From Amycolatopsis bartoniae (GTDB lineage Bacteria; Actinomycetota; Actinomycetes; Mycobacteriales; Pseudonocardiaceae): DNA of 64,000 bases. Below the pieces are notes generated by a model. The model had not been told where the DNA came from. It ran no database searches and saw only the letters and a program-made list of their open reading frames with translations. Of this stretch, positions 51,808 through 59,466 are shown piece by piece. Where the stretch lies: positions 439,501-503,500 of the forward strand of contig NZ_JACHWH010000003.1 in assembly GCF_014191255.1 (NCBI RefSeq). The letters run 5' to 3'. Both the position numbers and the translations under genes were made by a program. Numbering within the stretch: position 1 is the first letter of the stretch; the number at the start of each line of letters is the position of its first letter.

Positions 51808-52796
51808 GGCAGCCAGGCGGGCGACGGGTTCGGCGGGATGTCCGCGTAGTCCCGCGTCCCGGCGAGGGCGCTGCCGGCGAACTCCTCCGGATCGCGCCCG
51901 GACAGGTACGCCTCGACTCCGGCGACCAGGTCCGCCAGCACGCCGGGCCCCTTGATCCACAGTGCGGTGACGACCTCGACGGCACGGGCACCCGAGGCCA
52001 GGAACCGCAGTACGTCCGCCGCGGTGCGCGCGCCGTTCGTGCCGATCAGCGGCGTACCGGGACCGAGCGCGAGACGCGTTTTGGCGACCCAGTACAGGCT
52101 CATCGGCAGGCACGCCGGTGAGCCCCACGCGCCCCACGACCCGAGCACCGCGCCGCCGTCGAGGTCCGGCAGGAAACCCGGGTAGCGGCCGACGAGCCCG
52201 ACGGCGTCCGCCCCGGCCGAGCGCGCGGCCCGGGCGAGCGCCACGACGTCGGACGCCTGCCCGGGCAGCTTGACGAACAGCGGCACGTCGACCGCGGCCC
52301 GCACGGTCCGCACCGCGTCGTGCACGGCGTCCACTTCGGTCAGCTGGCGCACCGCGCGGGCCTCCCGGCCGTGGGGCGCGCCGACGTTCAGTTCGACGGC
52401 GGGCACCACCGCCGCCATGGCACGCCCGATCCGGGCGGCCGCGTTCGCGTCGCCGAGGGTGATGCTGCCGAGCACCGGGCAGTTCCCCGGCGCGCCGTGC
52501 TCGACCGCGGCGGCCAGCACGCCGAGCCATTCGTCCAGCTCCACCTGCGCGAGCCCGGACCGGTTCAGCAGCCCGTCGCCGAGGTCGGCCGAACCGGTGG
52601 GGCGGACCCGCCGGTCGCCGGAGACGAAGGCGTAGCCGGCGATGTCCAGCTGCCGCCGCGCGGCGGCGCTCTCGTTCACCGACTTCGCCACCACGGCCCC
52701 GGCTCCCGCGTCGATGCACGCGGTGATGCCGTCGAGCGTCATGGTCAGTTCCGACGAGCCCACCCACACCGGGTTGGCGGTGCGCAGCACGTCCAC
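51783..52796 (-). CDS. Dihydroorotate-dehydrogenase-like flavoenzyme
   Basis: A 337-residue TIM-barrel protein with the FMN-dependent dihydroorotate/dihydropyrimidine dehydrogenase layout: VWVGSSELTMTLDGI, GAGAVVAKSVNE, VPAVELNVGAPHGREAR, VPLFVKLPGQASDVVALARAA, TPLIGTNGARTAADVLRFLASGARAVEVVTAL. The catalytic Ser/Cys base loop between the fifth strand and helix is not canonical for pyrimidine synthesis, and the context is catabolic, so a role as a reductase of an unsaturated cyclic or acyl substrate is more likely than PyrD. Its GTG follows the MFS stop directly, so the two are cotranscribed. It overlaps iclR at its end. Confidence 0.8.
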   Translation of the reverse strand: MDVLRTANPVWVGSSELTMTLDGITACIDAGAGAVVAKSVNESAAARRQLDIAGYAFVSGDRRVRPTGSADLGDGLLNRSGLAQVELDEWLGVLAAAVEHGAPGNCPVLGSITLGDANAAARIGRAMAAVVPAVELNVGAPHGREARAVRQLTEVDAVHDAVRTVRAAVDVPLFVKLPGQASDVVALARAARSAGADAVGLVGRYPGFLPDLDGGAVLGSWGAWGSPACLPMSLYWVAKTRLALGPGTPLIGTNGARTAADVLRFLASGARAVEVVTALWIKGPGVLADLVAGVEAYLSGRDPEEFAGSALAGTRDYADIPPNPSPAWLPYTAPSGR

Positions 52797-54167
52797 TCAG
52801 GACAGTCCGGGGATCGTGCGGTCGTCGGCCATGTCGACGTCCTTCGTCTCCGGGCCGAGGAAACCGCCGAGGCTGATCAGCAGCCCGGCGAGCGCGATCA
52901 GCACGGCCGGTGCCAGGTGCGCGGGCAGCACGCCGTCGAGGCGCTGCAGGTAGAACTGGTAGAACGCGGGCGCGATCAGGGCGAGGCTGTAGCCGACGCC
53001 GTACGCGGTGGAGCGGATGCTCGCCGGGAAGCGCTCGGTCAGGTAGGCCGCGATGGGGCCGAACGTGCCCACGGTGAAGATCCCGATCAGCACGCCCCAC
53101 CCGAGCGCCGCGCCGAAACCGCTGTGCGACACCATCAGCAGGGAGTAGGACCCGGCGCCGAGCACCACGACCGACAGGCCGTAGCCGATGTAGAACCGGC
53201 GCCGCCCGATCCGCTGCGACAGCAGGCCGAACAGCGGGTACGACAGCGCCGCGGCGGCGTTGATCACCAGCATGGTGAGCGTGACCTGCTTGCTCGACAG
53301 GTGCAGGTGCGAGGCCAGCTGCCCGGGCGTCACGGCGGCCTCCATGTTGGTGGCCAGCCAGGTGCCGGTCATCAGCACGAACACCTGGGCCAGCGCCTTC
53401 GGGTAGCGCGCCAGCAGCCGCACGAACGGGAGCTTGTGCCGCTCGCCGGTCACCGCCGCCGGCGGTTCGTGCACCTGGCGCAGGTAGTAGCGGAACAGCA
53501 CCACGGCCAGCAGCGCGCCGATGACGAACGGCACCCGCCAGCCCCACTGCACGTAGGCGCTGTGCAGGCCCTGCGACGGCAGCAGCTGGAGCATCAGCAG
53601 GGTGATCGCGGCGATCATGACGTACGCGCCGGGCGAGGTCGAGGTGATGATCGAGGCGTACAGGCCGCGTTTGTGCCGCGGGCTCCACTCCATCGCCAGC
53701 GGGACAGCGGTGGTGTACTCGCCGCCGAGGAAGATCCCGTCGACGAACCGCAACGCGATCAGCAGGCCGACCGACCACACGCCGATCGTCTCGTGGCCGG
53801 GCAGGCACGCGGTCGCGAGCGTGATCGTGCCGAACCCGCCGACGGCCACGAGTGTCGTGCGCTTGCGCCCGACGGTGTCCGCGAAGTGGCCGAAGATGAT
53901 CGCGCCGAGCGGGCGCCCGATGAGCGTCGAGGCGAACACCAGCGACGACAGCAGGGCCGTCGTGCTCGCACTCAGGTTCGCCGCCTGGAAGTAGGCCGTC
54001 GCCGGGGCCAGCACGACGATCGGCAGGTAGATGTCGAACTGGTCGACGAAGTAGGCGAGCGTGCCGCCGCGCACGGCGGCGCGGACCTTGGCGGGATCCG
54101 GGGCGTGCGCGGTGCGGGGCGGGTCCAGGGCCGCGGTCGGTTCCGTGGCAGGGGACGGTGTGGACAT
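52797..54167 (-). CDS. MFS transporter (metabolite:H+ symporter type) of the IclR locus
   Basis: A 456-residue carrier of the MHS/ProP-like branch. Features are GTLAYFVDQFDIYLPIVVLAPA (TM1 with Asp/Phe pattern), GRPLGAIIFGHFADTVGRKRTTLVAVGGFGT (motif A), GIFLGGEYTTAVPLAMEWSPRHKRGLYAS (TM5 motif of MHS symporters) and GTFGPIAAYLTERFPASIRSTAYGVGYSLA. MHS relatives take up citrate, alpha-ketoglutarate, shikimate or betaine, so the substrate is probably a small carboxylate. GGAGG precedes the ATG, and an IclR-type operator lies 21 bases upstream. It heads an operon with the dihydroorotate-dehydrogenase-like gene. Confidence 0.9.
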   Translation of the reverse strand: MSTPSPATEPTAALDPPRTAHAPDPAKVRAAVRGGTLAYFVDQFDIYLPIVVLAPATAYFQAANLSASTTALLSSLVFASTLIGRPLGAIIFGHFADTVGRKRTTLVAVGGFGTITLATACLPGHETIGVWSVGLLIALRFVDGIFLGGEYTTAVPLAMEWSPRHKRGLYASIITSTSPGAYVMIAAITLLMLQLLPSQGLHSAYVQWGWRVPFVIGALLAVVLFRYYLRQVHEPPAAVTGERHKLPFVRLLARYPKALAQVFVLMTGTWLATNMEAAVTPGQLASHLHLSSKQVTLTMLVINAAAALSYPLFGLLSQRIGRRRFYIGYGLSVVVLGAGSYSLLMVSHSGFGAALGWGVLIGIFTVGTFGPIAAYLTERFPASIRSTAYGVGYSLALIAPAFYQFYLQRLDGVLPAHLAPAVLIALAGLLISLGGFLGPETKDVDMADDRTIPGLS

Positions 54168-54187
54168 CGTCGTCCTCCGAACTTCCA

Positions 54188-54202
54188 GTTCGCGAAGTGA
54201 AC
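54188..54202. promoter_or_regulatory. IclR-type operator, copy 2 (upstream of MFS gene)
   Basis: GTTCGCGAAGTGAAC differs from copy 1 by one base and lies 21 bases upstream of the MFS start on the minus strand. Placement just before the start codon fits repression. Confidence 0.65.
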
Positions 54203-54281
54203 AGCCCATACCGTAATCAGGCCGAAGTGCTGGCACAAGAGGCTCGACGGGGTTGACTAACGGTCCTATAGTGAACTGTGA

Positions 54282-54296
54282 CTTCACATTACGAAC
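54282..54296. promoter_or_regulatory. IclR-type operator, copy 3 (upstream of catabolic operon)
   Basis: On the minus strand this reads GTTCGTAATGTGAAG, matching copy 2 at both arms (GTTCG and GTGAA) with the same spacing. It lies 14 bases before the first gene of the operon and just after a TATAGT -10-like hexamer at 54267. A second GTGAA/TTCAC pair (54271-54287) overlaps it. Confidence 0.55.
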
Positions 54297-54309
54297 GAAG
54301 GGCGTCCCT

Positions 54310-55200
54310 ATGAGCCAGCGTCCCGCCGTCGCCGCCGTTCTGGACGGTCTGGTCGACATGCACGTCCACTCCGGCCCCAGCCCGTTCCCCCGGCGCTTCG
54401 ACCACGTCGAGGCCGCGCAGGACGGCGCGCGGATCGGGATGCGCGCGATGGTCGCGAAGTCCCACCACCACAACACGCAGATGGACATCCTCGCGATGAA
54501 GGGCCGGTTCGCCGGCGTGGCCGCGCAGGCGTTCGGCGGCATCGCGCTCAACAGCACGGTGGGCGGGCTCAACGTGCACGCCGTGCGCATGTGCCTGCGC
54601 ATGGGTGGCAAGGTCGTGTGGTTCCCGACGATCTCCTCCGGCAGGCACATCGAATGCCACCCCGAGGACGGCGCGTTCCCCACCACCACGGTGCCGCTGA
54701 CCCTGGAGCGCATCGACATCGTCGACGAGCGCGGGGAGCTCAGGCCCGAGGCGGGCGAGATCCTCGACGAGATCAAGGAGCAGGAGGCCGTCGTCAACGG
54801 CGGCCACATGTACCCCGAGTACATCCGCACGCTCTTCCAGGCGGCGAAGGACCGCGGCATCACGCGGATGGTGGTGAGCCACCCGGACTTCGTGATCGGT
54901 GCCGACCCGGACCTGTGCCGCGAGCTGATCGAGCTGGGTGCGTTCGTCGAGCACGAGGTCGGCATGTACGACCCCGAGGGCACGCAGAAGTGGGACCCGA
55001 AGCAGCTGCTGAACTGGATCGAGGCGCTGGGCCCCGAGCACACCGTGCTGGCCTCGGACTTCGGGCAGAAGGCCAACCCGAAGCCGGTCGACGCGTGGCT
55101 GCGGGTGAGCGAGGCGCTGCTCGACCTCGGTCTGTCCGAAAAGGACCTACGACGGATGGTCCGTGACAACCCGACGTACCTGCTCAACCTGGACGCCTGA
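54310..55200 (+). CDS. DUF6282-type amidohydrolase-like protein
   Basis: A 296-residue TIM-barrel hydrolase. The metal-binding start LVDMHVHSGPSPFPRRFDHVEAA has the H-x-H of the amidohydrolase superfamily; further ligands may be VAKSHHHNTQ, VNGGHMYPEY and VVSHPDF, and the closing Asp is in VLASDFGQKANP. This pattern fits DUF6282, whose members have no assigned substrate but occur in catabolic operons. It may hydrolyse a cyclic amide, lactone or ester of the pathway's substrate. It is first gene of a six-gene operon, and GAAGGG lies nine bases upstream of the ATG. Confidence 0.78.
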   Translation: MSQRPAVAAVLDGLVDMHVHSGPSPFPRRFDHVEAAQDGARIGMRAMVAKSHHHNTQMDILAMKGRFAGVAAQAFGGIALNSTVGGLNVHAVRMCLRMGGKVVWFPTISSGRHIECHPEDGAFPTTTVPLTLERIDIVDERGELRPEAGEILDEIKEQEAVVNGGHMYPEYIRTLFQAAKDRGITRMVVSHPDFVIGADPDLCRELIELGAFVEHEVGMYDPEGTQKWDPKQLLNWIEALGPEHTVLASDFGQKANPKPVDAWLRVSEALLDLGLSEKDLRRMVRDNPTYLLNLDA

Positions 55201-55212
55201 AAGGACTCCCCG

Positions 55213-56079
55213 GTGTACGAAAAGGACGATCCCCGGTCGGCGCTCGCCACCGCGGCCCGGCCCGACAGCGGCGACGCCATCGCGGCGCCGCAGTACTTCG
55301 ACCTGCGCGAGCACCCGGTCGTGCGGGCGCAGAACGTCATCCTGGTGCACACCGATGCGCACGCCGGTGACGACCTCGACAACGGGACGCTGGAAGGCGA
55401 ACTGGCGGTGATCGTCACGGACGCGTCACCGGCGTTCACAGTGCTCACCGCCGACGGCGCGACGAAGGTGACCGAGCCCGGGCTCGTCGTCGTCCCGCCC
55501 GGCGCCTCGCGGATCAGCGTGCACGGCGACGGGCCGCTCGTGCGGCTGGTCGAGGCGACCGAACCGGCGTGGCGCGACCGCGTGGCGAACGCCGACGCCT
55601 ACGCGCAGGACGCCCCGCGGGTGTCCTTGTTGCGGCGCTGGCCGGAACCCGTTGGCGGACAACGGGTCCGCGTCTACCCGCTGTCCGAGGTGCCCGACGA
55701 TCCGAAGCGGTTCGGCCGCATCTTCCGCACCCGCTCGTTCATGGTGAACTTCCTGCCGCTGCAGGACGGGCCACGGGACCCGCGTAAGCTGTCGCCGCAC
55801 TCGCACGACGACTTCGAGCAGCTTTCCCTTGCCGTGCAAGGGGAGTACGTGCACCACATCCGCACGCCCTGGCTCACCGACAGCACCGCCTGGCGCGAGG
55901 ACGAGCACGTGCGGATCGGCAGCCCGTCGGTCACGATCATCCCGCCGCCCACCGTGCACACCTCCGCGGCGAGCGCCCCGGGCGTGAACCAGCTGATCGA
56001 CATCTTCAGCCCGCCGCGGGTGGACTTCTCGGAGAAACCGGGCTGGGTCCTGAACGCCGACGACTACCCGATGCCGTGA
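55213..56079 (+). CDS. Cupin-fold protein, possible isomerase or dioxygenase
   Basis: A 288-residue bicupin-like protein. The N-terminal half has a degenerate jelly roll (AQNVILVHTDAHAGDDLDNG, VVVPPGASRISVHGDGP). The C-terminal half retains metal-ligand candidates in KLSPHSHDDFEQLSLAVQGEYVHHI (H-x-H and Glu) and PPPTVHTSAAS (later His), consistent with a one-metal cupin. The layout is close to uronate isomerase-like or dioxygenase cupins, but no specific activity is assigned. The GTG start follows the previous stop by 12 bases and its stop overlaps the aldolase start by four. Confidence 0.7.
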   Translation: MYEKDDPRSALATAARPDSGDAIAAPQYFDLREHPVVRAQNVILVHTDAHAGDDLDNGTLEGELAVIVTDASPAFTVLTADGATKVTEPGLVVVPPGASRISVHGDGPLVRLVEATEPAWRDRVANADAYAQDAPRVSLLRRWPEPVGGQRVRVYPLSEVPDDPKRFGRIFRTRSFMVNFLPLQDGPRDPRKLSPHSHDDFEQLSLAVQGEYVHHIRTPWLTDSTAWREDEHVRIGSPSVTIIPPPTVHTSAASAPGVNQLIDIFSPPRVDFSEKPGWVLNADDYPMP

Positions 56080-56846
56080 GCGCGCGCACGGGCGGTGGGC
56101 TGTTCTCCCGCGACCGGACTCCCGTCGGCACCTGGCTGAAGATCGCGTCGGGCGAACCGGTGGAGATCATGGCCTACGCCGGGTTCGACTTCGTCGTGGT
56201 CGACCTGGAGCACGCGCCGCTGGACCTGCAGACCGCGTACCAGATGATCAACTCGGCGGCCGCACTCGGCCTGGCGCCGCTGGTGCGGGTGCCGGACAAG
56301 ACGCCGTCGACGATCCAGAAGATCCTCGACGCGGGCGCCATGGGCATCCTCGTGCCGCACGTCGACACCGTCGAGCAGGCGGCCGCGGTGGGGCAGGCGT
56401 GCCGGTTCCCGCCCCAAGGCGTCCGCGGCGCGGGTGGCACCAGCCGAGCCGGGGCGTGGGGGCTGCGCCCGAACGCCGAGTACCTCGCGACCGGCAACGA
56501 CGACGTGCTGTGCATCCCGCAGCTGGAAAGCGTCGAGGCGATCAAGGCGGCGCCGGAGATGCTGGCACTGGACACCGTGGACGCGGTGTTCGTGGGTGCG
56601 GCCGACCTGTCGATGTCGATGGGCAGCACCCCGGCCTCACCCGAGGTGCTGGAGCTGGTCGCGTCGGCGATCGAGGCCGCGCACGCGGCGGGCAAACGCT
56701 GCGGCCTCGCGTTCGGCGGTGTCCCGGCCCGCGCGGCGCAGGCGGTCCGTGACGGGTGCGACTTCGTGCTGCTGAGCAACGACACGTCGATGCTGGCCGA
56801 GGCCGCGCGCGGGCTGGTCACGGCGTTCCGGGACGCGGCGGGATGA
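56076..56846 (+). CDS. HpcH/HpaI-family class II aldolase
   Basis: A 256-residue aldolase of the HpcH/HpaI family. The motif GTWLKIASGEPVEIMAYAGFDFVVVDLEHAPLDLQT carries the catalytic acid-base region and PLVRVPDK the conserved Arg for the oxo-acid. The metal-binding Glu is in IPQLESVEAI and the Asp in DAVFVGAADLSMSMG. Such enzymes cleave 4-hydroxy-2-oxo acids into pyruvate and an aldehyde, using a divalent metal. It overlaps both neighbours (GTGA and ATGA), so the stoichiometry is tight. It is a plausible carbon-carbon-cleaving step of the pathway. Confidence 0.9.
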   Translation: MSARTGGGLFSRDRTPVGTWLKIASGEPVEIMAYAGFDFVVVDLEHAPLDLQTAYQMINSAAALGLAPLVRVPDKTPSTIQKILDAGAMGILVPHVDTVEQAAAVGQACRFPPQGVRGAGGTSRAGAWGLRPNAEYLATGNDDVLCIPQLESVEAIKAAPEMLALDTVDAVFVGAADLSMSMGSTPASPEVLELVASAIEAAHAAGKRCGLAFGGVPARAAQAVRDGCDFVLLSNDTSMLAEAARGLVTAFRDAAG

Positions 56847-57685
56847 CGCTTTCGCTGCCCCGCACGGCATTGTCGCTGGCCGAGCTGGACGACCTCGATC
56901 ACGAAGGCGTCGTCCGGTTCGTGCGGAGGCTCGAAGAGTACGGCCACCGGATGGTGTGGCTTCCGGAGATCAACGGCCGCGAGGCGTTCACGACCGCGGC
57001 CCTGGTGCTGGCGTCGACGGAGCGGCTGGTCGTCGGCAACGGCGTGGCCCGCGCGCTCGAACGCGTGCCGAAGTCGGCGGGGTCGGCGGCGCGGGGCCTC
57101 GCCGAGGGCTATCCGGGACGGTACGTCCTGGGCCTCGGGGTCAGCGGTGCTGTCCGTGCACGCGGGACCGGGCCGCTGCCGTTCCTGCGCGAGTACCTCG
57201 ACGGCGTCGACAAGGTGGCCGCGGGCGTGCCACGGGTGCTGGGTGCCTACTCGCCCGGAATCACCCGGCTGGCGGCCGAACGCGCCGACGGGCTGATCAC
57301 GTTCCTCGTTCCGCCGGAGCACACCCGGTGGGCGCGGGAGACCGTCGGTCCGGACCTGTTCCTGTCGGTCGTGCAGTGGGCGGTGGTGGGCCGGGACCGC
57401 GCCGCCGCGCGTGAGGTCGCCCGCCGGCGCCTGGCCTACTACCTGACGCTGCCGCACCAGATCGCGAAGCTGACGCGGCTCGGGTTCACCGACGCCGACC
57501 TGGCGCCGCCCGGGTCGGACCTGCTGGTCGACGCGCTCGTCGCCGGCGGCACCCCGGAGCAGGTGCGCGAGGCGCTGCGGCGGCAGTACGACGCGGGCGC
57601 GACCCAGGTGGCCGTCAGCCTCCTCGGCCCGCTCGACGACGCCAAGCTCGACGCCTACCGGGCCCTCACCGATTCGGAGAACTGA
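56843..57685 (+). CDS. LLM-class (luciferase-like) flavin/F420 oxidoreductase
   Basis: A 280-residue protein of the luciferase-like TIM-barrel family. The chain has VVRFVRRLEEYGHRMVWLPEINGREAFTTAALVLASTERLVVGNGVARALER (strands 1-3 with the cofactor-lining region), YPGRYVLGLGVSGAVRA and VPRVLGAYSPGITRLAAERADGLITFLVPPE. It lacks a signal peptide. F420- or FMNH2-dependent members reduce or oxidise alcohols, imines or ring carbons; F420 usage is typical of actinobacterial members but not proved here. It overlaps the aldolase gene by four bases and the BKACE gene by one base. Confidence 0.88.
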   Translation: MTLSLPRTALSLAELDDLDHEGVVRFVRRLEEYGHRMVWLPEINGREAFTTAALVLASTERLVVGNGVARALERVPKSAGSAARGLAEGYPGRYVLGLGVSGAVRARGTGPLPFLREYLDGVDKVAAGVPRVLGAYSPGITRLAAERADGLITFLVPPEHTRWARETVGPDLFLSVVQWAVVGRDRAAAREVARRRLAYYLTLPHQIAKLTRLGFTDADLAPPGSDLLVDALVAGGTPEQVREALRRQYDAGATQVAVSLLGPLDDAKLDAYRALTDSEN

Positions 57686-58605
57686 TGCGTGCAGCTGAGA
57701 AGGTCATCATCACCACGGCGGTCACGGGGTCGGTCAACGTGCCGTCCCAGAGTCCCTACCTGCCGCTGTCCGCCGACGAGGTCGCCGAGTCCGCGCTGGA
57801 GGCGGTCGAAGCGGGCTCGGCCGTCGTGCACCTGCACGCCCGCGAGCCCGACGGGCGGCCCACGGCAGACCCGGAGGTGTTCGAGAAGATCGTCGGGCGC
57901 ATCACCGAGCGGACCGACGCCGTCATCAACATCACCACCGGCGGCGCGTCGTCGATGACCATGGAACAGCGGCTCGCGGCGGCGCTGCGGCTGCGGCCGG
58001 AGCTGGCGTCGCTGAACATGGGCTCGATGAACTTCGTCTACTCCGGCATCGCCGACAAGGTGACGGAGTGGCAGCACGACTGGGAGAAACCCTACGTGCT
58101 CAACACCTACTCCCACCCGTTCGTCAACACGTTCGACAGCATCGAGAACACGTTGCGGACGCTGGGGGAGTCCGGCACCCGCTTCGAGTACGAGTGCTAC
58201 GACATCGGGCACCTGTACTCGCTCGCGTACTTCGCCGACAAGGGCCTGGCGAAGCCGCCTCTGCTGATCCAGGGCGTGTTCGGCGTTCTCGGCGGGATCG
58301 GCGCGGACCACGCGAACCTGGAGCACATGGTGCGCATCGCCGACAAGCTCTTCGGCGACGACTACACGTTCTCCGCGTTCGCCGGCGGGCGCGACCAGCT
58401 GGCGTTCGGCACGCACAGCGCGTGGCTCGGCGGCCACGTCCGGGTCGGGCTGGAGGACAGCCTGTGGCTCGGCAAGGGGCGGCTCGCGGAGAGCAACGCC
58501 CAGCAGGTCACCAAGATCCGGGCCGTGGTGGAGGACCTGGGCAAGCAGGTCGCGACCCCGGCCGAGGCACGGGCGATGCTCGCCCTGCGGGGAAAGGAAA
58601 GCTGA
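57685..58605 (+). CDS. Beta-keto acid cleavage enzyme (BKACE, DUF849)
   Basis: A 306-residue DUF849 TIM-barrel enzyme. The zinc/substrate motifs are VIITTAVTGSVNVPSQSPYLPLS, SAVVHLHAREPDGRPT (two His ligands) and DAVINITTGGAS; the late YECYDIGHLYSLAYF and FGGRDQ-type AGGRDQLAFGTHS complete the active site. BKACE enzymes react a beta-keto acid with acetyl-CoA to give acetoacetate plus an acyl-CoA; individual members vary in substrate. Its presence predicts a beta-keto acid intermediate in this pathway. Coupled on both sides by one-base overlaps. Confidence 0.93.
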   Translation: MRAAEKVIITTAVTGSVNVPSQSPYLPLSADEVAESALEAVEAGSAVVHLHAREPDGRPTADPEVFEKIVGRITERTDAVINITTGGASSMTMEQRLAAALRLRPELASLNMGSMNFVYSGIADKVTEWQHDWEKPYVLNTYSHPFVNTFDSIENTLRTLGESGTRFEYECYDIGHLYSLAYFADKGLAKPPLLIQGVFGVLGGIGADHANLEHMVRIADKLFGDDYTFSAFAGGRDQLAFGTHSAWLGGHVRVGLEDSLWLGKGRLAESNAQQVTKIRAVVEDLGKQVATPAEARAMLALRGKES

Positions 58606-59351
58606 TGCTCGCCGGAAAGACCATCCTCGTCGTCGGGGCGAGTTCGGGGATCGGGGCGGAGGCCGCCCGCGTGTTCGCGGAGGACGGCGCGTCGGTGATG
58701 CTCGTCGCCCGCACCGAGGAACCCCTTGCGGCGCTGGCGAAAGACCTGGAGTCGGCGGGGCACGACGTCGCGTACGCCACGGGCGACGTCGCCGACGCGG
58801 CGAGCGTCGCCGCGTTCGTCGACGCCACGGTCTCGCGGTTCGGCCGGCTCGACGGGGCGTTCAACGCGGCCGCGATGGGCCAGGGCGGGCGCCTCGACGC
58901 GGTGCCGGAGGAGGACTTCGACCGCATACTGGCGGTGAACGTGAAGGGCACGTGGCTGTGCCTCCGCGAGGAGGTGCGCGTCATGGCGGCGCAGGGCTCG
59001 GGCTCGATCGTGAACGTGAGCAGCATCGGCGGGCTGCGCGGCAGCTCCGGCATGGGCGCCTACCAGGCCACGAAACACGCGGTGATCGGCCTGACCCGCA
59101 CCGCCGCCCACGACTTCGGGCCGCTCGGCATCCGCGTCAACGTCCTCGCCCCGGGCCCCACCGAAAGCCCGATGCTGGACGAGCTGCGCCGGACGATCCC
59201 CGGCGGGGTGGAGGCACGGATCGCCGCCACGCCGCTGCGCAAGGCCGGCACGGGCCGCGAAGTCGGGGCCACCGCGGCGTTCCTGCTGAGCGACCGGGCG
59301 AGCCACCTCAACGGCGTGGTGCTCCCGGTCGACGGCGGCTTCACGGCGTGA
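58605..59351 (+). CDS. Short-chain dehydrogenase/reductase
   Basis: A 248-residue classical SDR. The NAD(P) site is ILVVGASSGIGAEAARVFAEDG, the NAG-equivalent motif is FNAAAMG, and the catalytic Ser-Tyr-Lys are in NVSSIGG and GAYQATKHAV. The acidic or basic residue after strand 2 (MLVARTEEP) suggests NADP preference. The C-terminal HLNGVVLPVDGGFTA is typical. It is the last gene of the operon, coupled to BKACE by one base. It probably oxidises or reduces a hydroxy/keto intermediate. Confidence 0.94.
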   Translation: MLAGKTILVVGASSGIGAEAARVFAEDGASVMLVARTEEPLAALAKDLESAGHDVAYATGDVADAASVAAFVDATVSRFGRLDGAFNAAAMGQGGRLDAVPEEDFDRILAVNVKGTWLCLREEVRVMAAQGSGSIVNVSSIGGLRGSSGMGAYQATKHAVIGLTRTAAHDFGPLGIRVNVLAPGPTESPMLDELRRTIPGGVEARIAATPLRKAGTGREVGATAAFLLSDRASHLNGVVLPVDGGFTA

Positions 59352-59373
59352 GGTGCCGGCGCCCTGCCGGAAT

Positions 59374-59385
59374 TGGTCTGTACCC
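59374..59385. promoter_or_regulatory. DasR-site-like element before the GH76 gene
   Basis: TGGTCTGTACCC matches 9 of 12 bases of the streptomycete DasR core TGGTCTAGACCA. It lies about 80 bases upstream of a secreted glycosidase, where a carbohydrate-responsive GntR regulator would be expected. No dasR is in the window, and the right half-site is imperfect. Confidence 0.3.
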
Positions 59386-59466
59386 ATCACCTGCACGGCG
59401 GTGTGCTCCGCGCGATCTCCGCCGTATGGTCCAGTCCACTGAGGGGGACTGACCCGGAGGTGTGCC

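Noticed and set aside
51783-52796. pyrD, pyrimidine biosynthesis dihydroorotate dehydrogenase
   Set aside because: It lacks the clear catalytic loop, is cotranscribed with a symporter under an IclR operator, and has no pyr genes around it.
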